Shown here: positions 9,801 to 17,296 of the stretch, piece after piece
How positions within the stretch are numbered: position 1 is the stretch's first letter
How the letters are laid out: every line of letters begins with the position of its first letter
NCBI GenBank assembly: GCA_021740845.1
Contig: JAIOYZ010000003.1
Location: 180,522-244,521 of the forward strand
Direction of reading: 5' to 3'
Source: Bacteroidia bacterium
Lineage (GTDB): Bacteria > Bacteroidota > Bacteroidia > UKL13-3
DNA: 64,000 nt
Notes under the pieces: generated by a model
What the model saw: only the letters and a program-made list of their open reading frames with translations
The model's database searches: none
What the model was told of the DNA's origin: nothing
Translations under genes and position numbers: made by a program

Positions 9801-10834
9801 ATTCTTTAGCATCGTCTGCTGGTGTTTTGGTTGATGCATTTAACTACTTAAATCCTAATTTCATGACTGCATCTGGTTCTGCTGCTAATACTGGTGCTTC
9901 ATTTGCAGGTGCTAAAATTTCTGATAATTTCTTTATCCCTACAACTTTCCGTGGTGCAATGGGTGCAGATCCTGATAGCAATTGGACAAATTGCTGGTGT
10001 AATTTTGATCCTCAAACTGCTAACTATACTTCATCTCCTATCAACAATCCAGCTGCAAGTGCTAATTTCACTGCACCAGCTACTTCTTCAAACTTGAAAG
10101 TTGATTTTGTAAACAGTTCTTCTAATGCTACTTCTTATTTCTGGGATTTTGGTGTGAGTTCATCCACAGCAGATACTTCTTCTTCAATGAATCCTAGCTT
10201 CACTTATCCAGCAAATGGAAAATACACTGTAACATTAATAGCTAGAAGCAAATGTGGTAACGCAGTTATTACAAAAGAAGTTACTATTAACGATGTAAGC
10301 ATTCTTCCAGTTGTTGATTTTACTTATACTCAAGCTACACCAACAGGTTCACGTGATTTAACTTTCACAAACACTACTGTAGAAAAAGGGTTAACTATTA
10401 CTTATACTTGGTATTTTGGTGACGGTGCAACTGCAACTACCAAAGATGCTACTCATACTTATGCAGCAAATGGTGATTACACTGTTTCTTTAGTTGCTGA
10501 ACATATTTATGGTAAAGATTCAGTTGTTAAGAATGTAAATGTAGTTGCTACATCGGTTAACGAAGTAGTTGCAACTTTCAATAGCTACTCAGTTTATCCT
10601 AATCCAACATCTGATAATGTAAACATTAGCTTTGATTTAATTAAATCTAGCAGCGTTTCTGTTCAATTGTTAGATATTACTGGTAAATTGGTTAACCAAA
10701 CTGAAGCTCGTACTTTTAACTCTGGTACAGGTTTAATCGAAATGAACACTGCAGATTTACCTCAAGGTATCTACTTTGTAAGAATTAGCTCACCAGAATC
10801 AACTATCTCTACTAGATTGGTTGTTGTAAAATAA
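6830..10834 (+). CDS. Large T9SS surface protein: duplicated beta-helix-like domain plus PKD domains
   Basis: 1334 residues. A signal peptide ends near TWAQ (residue 20). A domain of about 450 residues (about 24-470: TIQPGTIIKG, GDWGGVVILGKAVINRP, FADDDGFEWFGGNVNAKYL) is repeated almost unchanged at about 627-1075. Its short recurring strands suggest a right-handed beta-helix. Between and after the copies lie an Ig-like stretch (about 470-545) and three PKD-type domains (about 546-605, 1083-1150, 1163-1240, each with a WxFG core and THTYAANG-like segment). The last 80 residues are a type A T9SS sorting domain (YPNPTSDNVNI to the end). The function is not known. The Pho-like promoter array shared with the upstream TonB receptor suggests the two work together. 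The gene has no GGTTCAAACC copies. Confidence 0.85.
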   Translation: MKKFNLLLLGCLLTVFTWAQKARTVSGSITANTTFFSDTIYTLDGYVFVKNNAVLTIQPGTIIKGKLGVKSTLIITRNGSIQANGTANRPIVFTSENTAGNRNKGDWGGVVILGKAVINRPTDCTTCPGATVAASEAGIQNAVEGDLDNANGDALYGGNDNNHSSGSMSYVRIEFAGTVITPGNEINGLTMGAVGKGTNLDHIQVSFADDDGFEWFGGNVNAKYLVSHRNVDDDLDTDFGFSGKIQFAIAQRDSQLFDIGSGPTTNSFESDNDGSGTEAMPYTDATFSNITIVGPLANGTPLGYSNSFQNGARIRRNSQIGVFNSIIMGYPDAVFIDGARSVNKHQNDTLLFKNNILAGNLRAVNGSTSGGSNPGLTRSKVFASANDSVGNALSVLSNPFGYINPDFTPATGSLANTGASFIGTKISDPFFTPTTYRGAMGSEDWTNCWCNFDPQNADYSTGNLNNMPLVYNAGKDSAICAGKSLVIGQTLTGAYKAMWSPAAGLSSTTAARPTANPTTTTMYYVTISDSITGCSLMDSILVTVNPAPAANFTSVSGAAGLVTFTNTSTNSTTYSWNFGDGGTSTVQNPTHTYAANGVYNVTLNAISGACSNLTSRQVIAAGIASPVRAITGDITSNVTFYNDTIYIINGYTYVKNNATLTIQPGTIIKGGANKACLIITRNGSIMANGTKNQPIVFTSNQPAGSRNKGDWGGVVILGKAVINRPTDCTTCPGATVAASEAGIQNAIEGDLDNASGDALYGGNDNNHSSGSLSFVRIEYAGTVITPGNEINGLTMGAVGKGTNLDHIQVSFADDDGFEWFGGNVNAKYLVSHRNVDDDLDTDFGFSGKIQFAIAQRDSQLFDIGSGPTTNGFESDNDGSGTEAKPYTDATFSNVTVLGPLANGVPLSYSNSFQNGARIRRNSQIALFNSIIMGYPDAVFIDGARSVNKLQNDTLLFKNNLLAGNLRAINGSTSGGSNPSTTRSKIFASNNDSLASSAGVLVDAFNYLNPNFMTASGSAANTGASFAGAKISDNFFIPTTFRGAMGADPDSNWTNCWCNFDPQTANYTSSPINNPAASANFTAPATSSNLKVDFVNSSSNATSYFWDFGVSSSTADTSSSMNPSFTYPANGKYTVTLIARSKCGNAVITKEVTINDVSILPVVDFTYTQATPTGSRDLTFTNTTVEKGLTITYTWYFGDGATATTKDATHTYAANGDYTVSLVAEHIYGKDSVVKNVNVVATSVNEVVATFNSYSVYPNPTSDNVNISFDLIKSSSVSVQLLDITGKLVNQTEARTFNSGTGLIEMNTADLPQGIYFVRISSPESTISTRLVVVK
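7381..7620 (+). repeat. Near-identical DNA duplicate, copy 1
   Basis: The 240 bp match 9193-9432 with 4 differences, all of them synonymous (7426, 7427, 7498, 7555). The flanking parts of the same domain pair differ much more: 4 and 6 differences in two adjacent 60-bp blocks upstream. Confidence 0.9.
9193..9432 (+). repeat. Near-identical DNA duplicate, copy 2
   Basis: Partner of 7381-7620 at an offset of 1812 bp. The sharp drop in synonymous divergence suggests recent gene conversion between the two domain copies. Confidence 0.9.
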
Positions 10835-10858
10835 AATTTCATTTGTTTCAAAAATTAA

Positions 10859-10891
10859 GAGGCTGTCCCAAAAGGATAGCCTCTTTTTTTG
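10859..10891 (+). terminator. Rho-independent terminator
   Basis: GAGGCTGTCC pairs with GGATAGCCTC (one G.U) around a 5-nt loop and is followed by eight T. It lies 25 nt after the stop of the duplicated surface protein. Confidence 0.9.
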
Positions 10892-11003
10892 TTCTGTTTG
10901 ACCCAAAAAAATGACATAAATTGTAATTTTCTTAAAACTTCTTTGTTTGCTTTACCAAATTTCTATTATTTTGGTTCAACAATAATTACTTAACCCCAAT
11001 TAC

Positions 11004-11522
11004 ATGGATTTTTTGAAACCCGTTTTGATTTTTCTTTTAAAGCTAGTTCTAAATGTAGCTTTGGTGTCCATTGCCTATTTTATTTATATAAAACTGGCTA
11101 GACCCATTACGCCAAATACCGTGGCACCAGATTATTTCCAAGAGATTATTGCTGTGGTAATGCTAATGTCTATTTGGCCATTACTAACCATGAAGCAATT
11201 TGGTTTAATTAGAAATGTTGGTTTTGGAATTACCTGTTTGCTTATTCCTCTAGTAATTTTTGGAATTTATTCCTTGAATGAAAAAGGAAGTCAGCACTCT
11301 TACAATAGATTATTTCCCATTGAAAGAACTACAAAAGATAATGGTGCAGTAATTCTTGATACCTATATTTATGAGCGCAGTGCTTTTGTTAAATTTAAAG
11401 TAAACGACGAGCCTTGCCTAAAATTAGATTCGGTTGAAATCTTAATTAAAGATGGATTGCTGGGAATGAAAGTGGTGACAGACGAGGTTAAATTTTTCAG
11501 AAAACCAGATTGCGGTTCATAA
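11004..11522 (+). CDS. Hypothetical membrane protein with three N-terminal helices
   Basis: 172 residues of unknown family. Three hydrophobic segments are visible: about 7-31 (VLIFLLKLVLNVALVSIAYF), 44-63 (IIAVVMLMSIWPLL) and 72-91 (FGITCLLIPLVIFGIYSL). A soluble tail of about 80 residues follows. It stands alone between two terminated genes, and 8 nt after its stop lies a GGTTCAAACC element. I recognise no catalytic motif. The ATG at 11004 gives a sensible first helix and there is no better start nearby. Confidence 0.65.
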   Translation: MDFLKPVLIFLLKLVLNVALVSIAYFIYIKLARPITPNTVAPDYFQEIIAVVMLMSIWPLLTMKQFGLIRNVGFGITCLLIPLVIFGIYSLNEKGSQHSYNRLFPIERTTKDNGAVILDTYIYERSAFVKFKVNDEPCLKLDSVEILIKDGLLGMKVVTDEVKFFRKPDCGS

Positions 11523-11530
11523 TTTTTTTT

Positions 11531-11540
11531 GGTTCAAACC
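11531..11540 (+). repeat. GGTTCAAACC element, post-stop
   Basis: Full form TTTTGGTTCAAACCGAAC, beginning 8 nt after the stop of the hypothetical membrane protein. Confidence 0.9.
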
Positions 11541-11652
11541 GAACTTAGCTGAGCAACATTTTTTAAGAATAGTTGAAGGGGTTAAAGTAAAATTAGTTTG
11601 TAAATTTTTGGTTGTTAAATTTTTGCAGTACGTTAGCAAAAAATAACAATAC

Positions 11653-12489
11653 ATGAAATCTATTATTTTTTCTTTCATTTTTGGCCTGTTTGCTTTGATT
11701 TTATTAGAATCTTTCGATTCTAAAAGTCTTAAAAAGGTAGATGGTACAGACCCTGGGTATACAGGATCACCTGGGGATAGTTTGAAAAATTGCACTGTTT
11801 GCCACGGTGGTACAGCAACACTAGTTGAAGGTTGGATTACTTCTGATATTCCTTCTACTGGATTTGTAGCTGGAAATACTTATCAAATTACTGCTACCAA
11901 TACATCAGATTCTCATAACCGTTTTGGTTTCTCTATTTCACCGCAAGATATGGAGGGTAAATTATTGGGTACCCTTATTGCAACAGATACAGCAAGAACC
12001 CAAATTAATGGAAATGGAAAATATATAACTTACAAACCTGCTGGGGTTCCAAATAATAATTTTGCAGTTTGGAAGTTTAATTGGGTAGCTCCTTCAGATG
12101 GTACCAACGAGGTGGTTTTTTATGGTGCCTTTAATTCAAACCAAGATGGCCATAAAGGTGGAGATTTAACCCGATTAAGTACTTTAAAGGTATTTAAGGA
12201 AGGATTTACTAGTATAGGTGAAATTAGTGAGAACATGAAACTAAATGTGTTTCCAAATCCAACTTCAGAATATTTAAATTTTGAGATTAATAAGGTTGCA
12301 GCAGGTGAAACTAGCATTAAATTGTATTCGCTAAATGGAGAGGAAGTAAGCACACTTTTCAATGAAACTTTACCTATTGGAGTTAGTTATAAAAAATTCG
12401 ATATTTCTCAATTGAAGAATGGTGTATACTTGGTTCAAACCATTTCTGGAGTTCAAAGCAATTTTCAAAAAGTGGTTATAATGCACTAG
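11653..12489 (+). CDS. Secreted CxxCH protein, choice-of-anchor-V type, with T9SS domain
   Basis: 278 residues. A hydrophobic N-terminal signal (1-20) is followed by GYTGSPGDSLKNCTVCHGG (about 36-54), the conserved head of the choice-of-anchor V family of Bacteroidota. It contains one c-type haem-like motif, CTVCH. A beta-rich domain follows (about 60-180), and the C-terminus (NVFPNPTSEYLNFEI to the end) is a type A T9SS sorting domain. Whether haem is bound is not known; in this family the motif may be structural. The molecular role is unknown. A terminator follows the gene. Confidence 0.75.
   Translation: MKSIIFSFIFGLFALILLESFDSKSLKKVDGTDPGYTGSPGDSLKNCTVCHGGTATLVEGWITSDIPSTGFVAGNTYQITATNTSDSHNRFGFSISPQDMEGKLLGTLIATDTARTQINGNGKYITYKPAGVPNNNFAVWKFNWVAPSDGTNEVVFYGAFNSNQDGHKGGDLTRLSTLKVFKEGFTSIGEISENMKLNVFPNPTSEYLNFEINKVAAGETSIKLYSLNGEEVSTLFNETLPIGVSYKKFDISQLKNGVYLVQTISGVQSNFQKVVIMH
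12432..12441 (+). repeat. GGTTCAAACC element (coding)
   Basis: Flanked by ACTT and ATT near the end of the choice-of-anchor-V gene; read as Val-Gln-Thr (LVQTI). Confidence 0.85.
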
Positions 12490-12532
12490 TTATTTTTTGA
12501 ATTTTTATAAGATATTACAAGGTTTTTTAAAA

Positions 12533-12561
12533 AGCAGGGTTAAGGCAACCCTGCTTTTTTT
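12533..12561 (+). terminator. Rho-independent terminator
   Basis: AGCAGGGTT pairs perfectly with AACCCTGCT and is followed by about seven T, roughly 45 nt after the choice-of-anchor-V stop. Confidence 0.9.
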
Positions 12562-12627
12562 GTATAGTAAAGCGCAAATTCTTTGCTCTTCTCTTTCTCA
12601 TATGGTTTCACTTTCTTTGCAGGCCTC

Positions 12628-13833
12628 ATGAATATCCTTCAAATAACCAACCGCTTTCCTTGGCCATTAAAAGATGGTGGAGCTTTGGGTTATTATAATT
12701 TCACCAAAGGGTACCATCAAGCTGGTGTTAATTTAACCTTGGCTTCTTTAAATACCCAAAAGCACTTAATTGTTTATGAAGAGCTGCCAAATCATGTTAA
12801 AGAACTTGCCGATATTCATTTAACCTATGTCGATAATAGGATCAAACCTTTAGATGCTTTTCTAAATTTGTTTACCAACAAATCGTATCATGTAGAGCGA
12901 TTTATCACCTCTGATTTTGAGAGGCAATTAAAAGAACTTTGTCAAAGCAAAACCTTTGATGTAGTAGTTTTTGAAAGCATTTTTGTGGCACCGTATTTAA
13001 ATGTCGTTCGCCAAAATTCAAAGGCAGTTTGTGTTTTACGTCAGCATAATATAGAATACAAAATTTGGGAAACTTTAGCAGATATTGAAGGCAATATTTT
13101 AAAGCGGTCTTACTTAAAATTATTGGCTAAACGACTAAAAAAATACGAGTTGAACCAACTGAATTTTTTTGATGGAATTTCTGCCATTACGCAAATAGAT
13201 AAAGACTTATTACTCGCTGCAAATTGCCAACAACCCATCGAAGTTTTTCCATTTGGTATTCCAACAGATACTCTTTTGGTGAACCGAGAAAACATGGAAA
13301 TTCCAAGTGTTTTTCATTTGGGTTCAATGGATTGGATGCCCAATCAAGAGGCAATGAAATGGTTTATTCAAGAGGTTTGGGATAAGGTAAATCTTGAGTT
13401 TCCTAGTTTGCCATTTTACCTTGCTGGTAGAAATATTCCCGATTCATTTTTTGCCTATAACCAACAAAAGAACGTACATGTTTTAGGAGAAATAGAAGAC
13501 GCCATAGAATTCATGAACCAAAAAGCAATCATGATTGTTCCGCTTTTTTCGGGTAGCGGAATTCGTGTGAAAATATTGGAGGGAATGGCTTTGGGTAAAT
13601 GTATAATCTCTACAGATTTAGGCGCTCAGGGAATTGATATCACCGATGGCGAGAACATTTTAATTGCAAATACCGCTGAGGAGTTTGTAAAAAAAATAAG
13701 CTATTTGGTGGCGCATCCAAATGAAATTACCAGAATTGGAAACAACGCTTCCAGCTTGGCCAAAGAGAAATACGACAACCAGAAAATCATTCAAAAACTG
13801 CTTCGTTTTTATAGCCATTTAGCTAAAAAATAG
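12628..13833 (+). CDS. Glycosyltransferase, GT4-like
   Basis: A GT-B fold sugar transferase of 401 residues, taking the ATG at 12628 (MNILQITNRFPWP, a typical Rossmann first strand). An upstream ATG at 12583 would add 15 hydrophobic residues lying where the promoter should be. The C-terminal half carries the GT4 donor-site pattern PLFSGSGIRVKILEGMALG with the downstream STDLGAQGID. Donor and acceptor are unknown; cell-surface polysaccharide or protein glycosylation is plausible. It stands alone between a terminator and the radical-SAM gene. Confidence 0.85.
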   Translation: MNILQITNRFPWPLKDGGALGYYNFTKGYHQAGVNLTLASLNTQKHLIVYEELPNHVKELADIHLTYVDNRIKPLDAFLNLFTNKSYHVERFITSDFERQLKELCQSKTFDVVVFESIFVAPYLNVVRQNSKAVCVLRQHNIEYKIWETLADIEGNILKRSYLKLLAKRLKKYELNQLNFFDGISAITQIDKDLLLAANCQQPIEVFPFGIPTDTLLVNRENMEIPSVFHLGSMDWMPNQEAMKWFIQEVWDKVNLEFPSLPFYLAGRNIPDSFFAYNQQKNVHVLGEIEDAIEFMNQKAIMIVPLFSGSGIRVKILEGMALGKCIISTDLGAQGIDITDGENILIANTAEEFVKKISYLVAHPNEITRIGNNASSLAKEKYDNQKIIQKLLRFYSHLAKK

Positions 13834-13912
13834 CCTTAAGTATTTTAAGCAGTTTGTTTGTAAACTAGGTAAATGCCTATCATTGCAAGCTTATTCAGGC
13901 AAATAAATATTC

Positions 13913-15583
13913 ATGCGCATACTCTTAACAACCCTTAATGCTAAATACATTCATATGAATTTGGCCATCAGGATTCTTTATGGTCAGAACAAAAACCATG
14001 AAGGCCTAGATTGGAAGGAGTTTGTGATAAAAGAAAACCCCGCCGAAATTGCTCAGCATTGCGCCACATACGAAGTGGTTGCTTTTAGTTGCTATATCTG
14101 GAATATTACCCAAACTTTAGCGGTTGCTAAAATAATAAAGGAAGTAAATCCAAACTGTAAAATTCTCTTGGGTGGTCCAGAAGTTAGCTACGATTGGCAA
14201 GACCTAATTCAAAATCCTTTGGTGGATTTTATTATTCCTGGCGAAGGTGAAATTCCATTCCGAAATTTCTTGAAACATTATCCTAATTTATCGGATCAAA
14301 CCAATATTGCTTTTAAAGAAAACGGTGAAGTAAAATTTAATATTGGTTCAGACAATTTTGATTTGTTAGAGCTAACAGATTTTAACCCTTATCTGTTTGA
14401 ACCAAGCGCCGATATTAGCAATAAAGTAGCCTATATTGAGACTTCTAGAGGCTGCCCATATAAGTGCGAGTTTTGTTTGGCTAGTTTGGATAATAAGGTG
14501 AGGTATTTGCCAACGCCTACTATAAAAGCCAATTTGTTGTACTTGATGCAACATGGAAAAGTGATTAAATTCTTAGATAGAACCTTCAATGTAAAGAAGG
14601 ATTTTACCTTAGATATTTTTCAGTTTATTCTCGATAACCAACAACCTGGTAATGTATTTCAATTTGAAATTACTGCCGATATTGTCCATCCAGATATTGT
14701 AAAGTTTATTCAGGAGAAAGTGCCTCCGGGTTTGTTCCGTTTCGAGATTGGAATTCAAACCGTAAATCAAAAGGCAAATCTGGAAGTAAGCAGGAAACAG
14801 AATTTCGAAAAAACCAGTTCTATCATCAAACAATTAGACAATAAGGTGGAAATGCACCTCGATTTAATTGTGGGTTTGCCCTTAGATTATTTGGCCGATA
14901 TTAAATACAGTTTTGAGGAAGTATTTAAATTGCAGCCCCCCGAATTGCAATTGGGTTTTCTTAAGTTTTTAAAGGGAACTCCTGTTAGAGAAAAGTATGA
15001 GCAATATGGGTTTCGGTTTGATCCAAATCCGCCTTATCAAATTATTGAAAGCAATTATTTAAGTAAGGCAGAATTAACCCAAATTACGCAGTTGGAGGAA
15101 TGCCTTGAAATTTATTGGAACAAAAAAAGAGCAGCCAATACGCTCACCTATATATCCAGTAAAGAGAGCATTTTCGATTTTCTATGTGGCTTGGGAGCTT
15201 GGTTCGAACAAATAGCGCATTTTCATAAACATACCCTCGACCAAAGTTTTGAGATTCTTGTAGGCTATTGCCAACATGCTTATCCAAGCGATTTGGTCTT
15301 GCAAGAAATAATTGCCATCGATTATTATTTGCATTTTAAAGTGAAGCCCAAAACCATGTTTTTAGAAGAAGTTTCGAGGGCAGAGAAAGCAGCTTGTTTA
15401 AACGCATTGCCCATCAATCCTCAACAAAATAGGTATATGGTTTTTCCTTTGAGTTTCAACTTTGAGTTATACCAAAAGGAAGGGTTTATTCAACTAGAAC
15501 CAATTCATTTATGCGTAAAATATACTGGAACGGCTAAGGCCACAATAGCTGGTCAGGTATTAGCCCAGAGCATTCTTCAATAG
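13913..15583 (+). CDS. B12-binding radical SAM protein (DUF4080 type)
   Basis: 556 residues. A cobalamin-binding-like Rossmann domain (1-130, ILLGGPEVSYDW near 84-95) is followed by a radical SAM core with the cluster motif RGCPYKCEFC (C181, C185, C188). A C-terminal domain of about 190 residues matches the DUF4080 architecture. It probably uses a [4Fe-4S] cluster with SAM, and perhaps cobalamin, for a methylation or rearrangement; the substrate is unknown for this family. It is followed 64 nt later by thiN, with a GGTTCAAACC element between, so co-transcription is possible but not shown. Confidence 0.85.
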   Translation: MRILLTTLNAKYIHMNLAIRILYGQNKNHEGLDWKEFVIKENPAEIAQHCATYEVVAFSCYIWNITQTLAVAKIIKEVNPNCKILLGGPEVSYDWQDLIQNPLVDFIIPGEGEIPFRNFLKHYPNLSDQTNIAFKENGEVKFNIGSDNFDLLELTDFNPYLFEPSADISNKVAYIETSRGCPYKCEFCLASLDNKVRYLPTPTIKANLLYLMQHGKVIKFLDRTFNVKKDFTLDIFQFILDNQQPGNVFQFEITADIVHPDIVKFIQEKVPPGLFRFEIGIQTVNQKANLEVSRKQNFEKTSSIIKQLDNKVEMHLDLIVGLPLDYLADIKYSFEEVFKLQPPELQLGFLKFLKGTPVREKYEQYGFRFDPNPPYQIIESNYLSKAELTQITQLEECLEIYWNKKRAANTLTYISSKESIFDFLCGLGAWFEQIAHFHKHTLDQSFEILVGYCQHAYPSDLVLQEIIAIDYYLHFKVKPKTMFLEEVSRAEKAACLNALPINPQQNRYMVFPLSFNFELYQKEGFIQLEPIHLCVKYTGTAKATIAGQVLAQSILQ

Positions 15584-15600
15584 AGCTTTTGTTTTTATTC

Positions 15601-15610
15601 GGTTTGAACC
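15601..15610 (-). repeat. GGTTCAAACC element, post-stop
   Basis: Reads TTCGGTTTGAACCAAATTT on the plus strand, 17 nt after the radical-SAM stop and 37 nt before thiN. Confidence 0.9.
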
Positions 15611-15647
15611 AAATTTTGGATTCAGAAAAAAAGCGCATCTTCGCGGC

Positions 15648-16316
15648 ATGTCATCCCATCATATTGTAAGAGATACTCAAGAGCCAGCATTGATTATTGC
15701 CAATGGTGAAGCTTGTAGTTTGGATTTGTTGAACCAATTATTAGAATGGAATCCAATTGTAATGGTTTTGGACGGTGCCTTGCAAAGAGTTTTAGAATTG
15801 GGCATCAAAATAGATATTGTATTAGGTGATTTTGATAGAGAACACCACCCAGAAAATTTCCTAGCGCATCAAAATCCAGTAGAAATAATTCATACCCCCG
15901 ACCAAAATAAAACAGATTTAGAAAAAGGCATTGATTTGCTTTTGAGTAGAAATCATAAAGCCATTAATATTATTTGGGCAACAGGTAGAAGAGCCGATCA
16001 TACCATCAATAATATTTCAAATTTAGTGCGGTATCAAGAGCAAGCCACCTTGGTTATTTATGATGATTATTCTAAAATTTATTGCCTTCCTAAAAAGTTC
16101 GATAAATGGTATACAAAAGGAACTCCTATTTCATTAATACCAATTGGAATAGTAAGTGGAATTACCACAACTGGATTAAAATATAATTTGGTTCAAGACG
16201 AATTAACTATTGGATATAAATCTGGAAGTAGCAACGAAGCCGCAGAGGATGGAACCATCACAATTACATACGAGCAAGGTAATTTGTTGATGATGGAATG
16301 TTGGGATAATGCTTAA
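15648..16316 (+). CDS. thiN: Thiamine diphosphokinase
   Basis: Transfers pyrophosphate from ATP to thiamine to make thiamine diphosphate in the cytoplasm. The 222 residues show the expected DGALQRVLELGIKIDIVLGDFD segment (about 44-65, acidic metal/ATP site), the TDLEKGIDLL segment, GRRADHTINNISNL (about 112-125) and a C-terminal thiamine-binding beta domain (SNEAAEDGTITI). The product supplies cofactor to enzymes such as the transketolase at 51-54 kb. No thiamine biosynthesis genes are nearby and no TPP riboswitch was recognised upstream. Confidence 0.88.
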   Translation: MSSHHIVRDTQEPALIIANGEACSLDLLNQLLEWNPIVMVLDGALQRVLELGIKIDIVLGDFDREHHPENFLAHQNPVEIIHTPDQNKTDLEKGIDLLLSRNHKAINIIWATGRRADHTINNISNLVRYQEQATLVIYDDYSKIYCLPKKFDKWYTKGTPISLIPIGIVSGITTTGLKYNLVQDELTIGYKSGSSNEAAEDGTITITYEQGNLLMMECWDNA

Positions 16317-16449
16317 TTATTGTCTAAACATTTTCCATAGTATTTGCATCTCTTAATCAGAAGAATAATTTTAGAAAGACAAATTCAAAAATTATCCCAA
16401 CACAAAAACAGCTTTTACTTGTTAATTTGCAATACCTAAAACAATAAAA

Positions 16450-16968
16450 ATGACACACGCAACTATAAAAAATCCAAGTCATTCAAGAACCATTATGAAT
16501 GAAATGGTTTTACCGAATGATACCAATACCTTACAAAATTTAATGGGAGGCAGGCTTTTGCATTTTATGGATATAGCCGCTGCCATTGCTGCTCAAAAGC
16601 ATTCTGGTAAAACGGTGGTTACAGCTTCTGTTGATAGTGTAAGTTTTGGTAAATCTATTAAATTGGGTGATGTAGTAACGCTTCAGGCAGAGGTTTCGCG
16701 GGCTTTTAATACCTCTATGGAAGTATATATAAAGGTATGGGCAGAGAATATTCCTACAGGAGAAAGTTTCTTAAGCAATGAAGCCTATTATACATTTGTT
16801 GCCTTGGATAGAAATGGGTCGCCATTAGCTGTTCCAGCCTTAGCTCCAGAAACTGAAGAGGAGCAAAAGCGTTTTGATGGAGCCTTACGCCGCCGCCAAT
16901 TGCGTTTGATATTGGCTGGCAAAATGAAACCAGACGATGCTACTGAGTTGAAGGCTTTGTTTTCGTAA
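16450..16968 (+). CDS. Acyl-CoA thioesterase, hotdog fold
   Basis: 172 residues of the YciA/ACOT acyl-CoA hydrolase group, hydrolysing acyl-CoA to free acid and CoA. The hotdog core runs from MGGRLLHFMDIAAAIAA (about 32-48, helix with the catalytic acidic residue) through VVTASVDSVSFGKSIKLGD to SNEAYYTFVALD. The C-terminus is charged and helical. Its place before acs and fabV suggests acyl-CoA metabolism, but a gap of 328 nt separates it from acs. Confidence 0.85.
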   Translation: MTHATIKNPSHSRTIMNEMVLPNDTNTLQNLMGGRLLHFMDIAAAIAAQKHSGKTVVTASVDSVSFGKSIKLGDVVTLQAEVSRAFNTSMEVYIKVWAENIPTGESFLSNEAYYTFVALDRNGSPLAVPALAPETEEEQKRFDGALRRRQLRLILAGKMKPDDATELKALFS

Positions 16969-17296
16969 TAGGAGGACTGCTAATTTTTTACCTTAGTGAT
17001 GCTTTGGCTTTACTAGTTATAATTAAGCAAGTCTAGACACTGAGGTCACAAAGAATTTCACAAAGATTTATGATTCGAAAGGTTTGATTTTTCTATAGTA
17101 AGCTTTGTATTAATAAGAACTTCCATTTTCATAAAGAGTTCCTTGGTTTTCACAAGGGCAATAAACAAATAAATGGTGTTTAAATCTCGCAAATCTGCTT
17201 GAAATTTTGGTTCAGGCCGAAATGGCTTGAAAAATTTGGAAACAGGCTACAATTTTGTGAATGGAATTAGTATATTGGCACTTCAAATTTAGACTC
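16969..17296. other. Gene-free 328-nt spacer before acs
   Basis: No convincing ORF or RNA. It holds a tract with repeated CACAAAG words (17045-17070) and a mutated copy of the genome-wide element, GGTTCAGGCCGAA at 17209-17221, which keeps the outer bases TTTGGTTCA and CCGAA. An acs promoter is expected here, but no clean TAnnTTTG box was identified. Confidence 0.5.

Noticed and set aside
15584..15647. TPP riboswitch upstream of thiN
   Set aside because: The leader is only 64 nt, and the conserved THI-box words (CUGAGA, ACYUGA) are absent.
17045..17070. CACAAAG words before acs as a repeat family
   Set aside because: Only two clear units; too few to call a tandem or dispersed repeat from this window.
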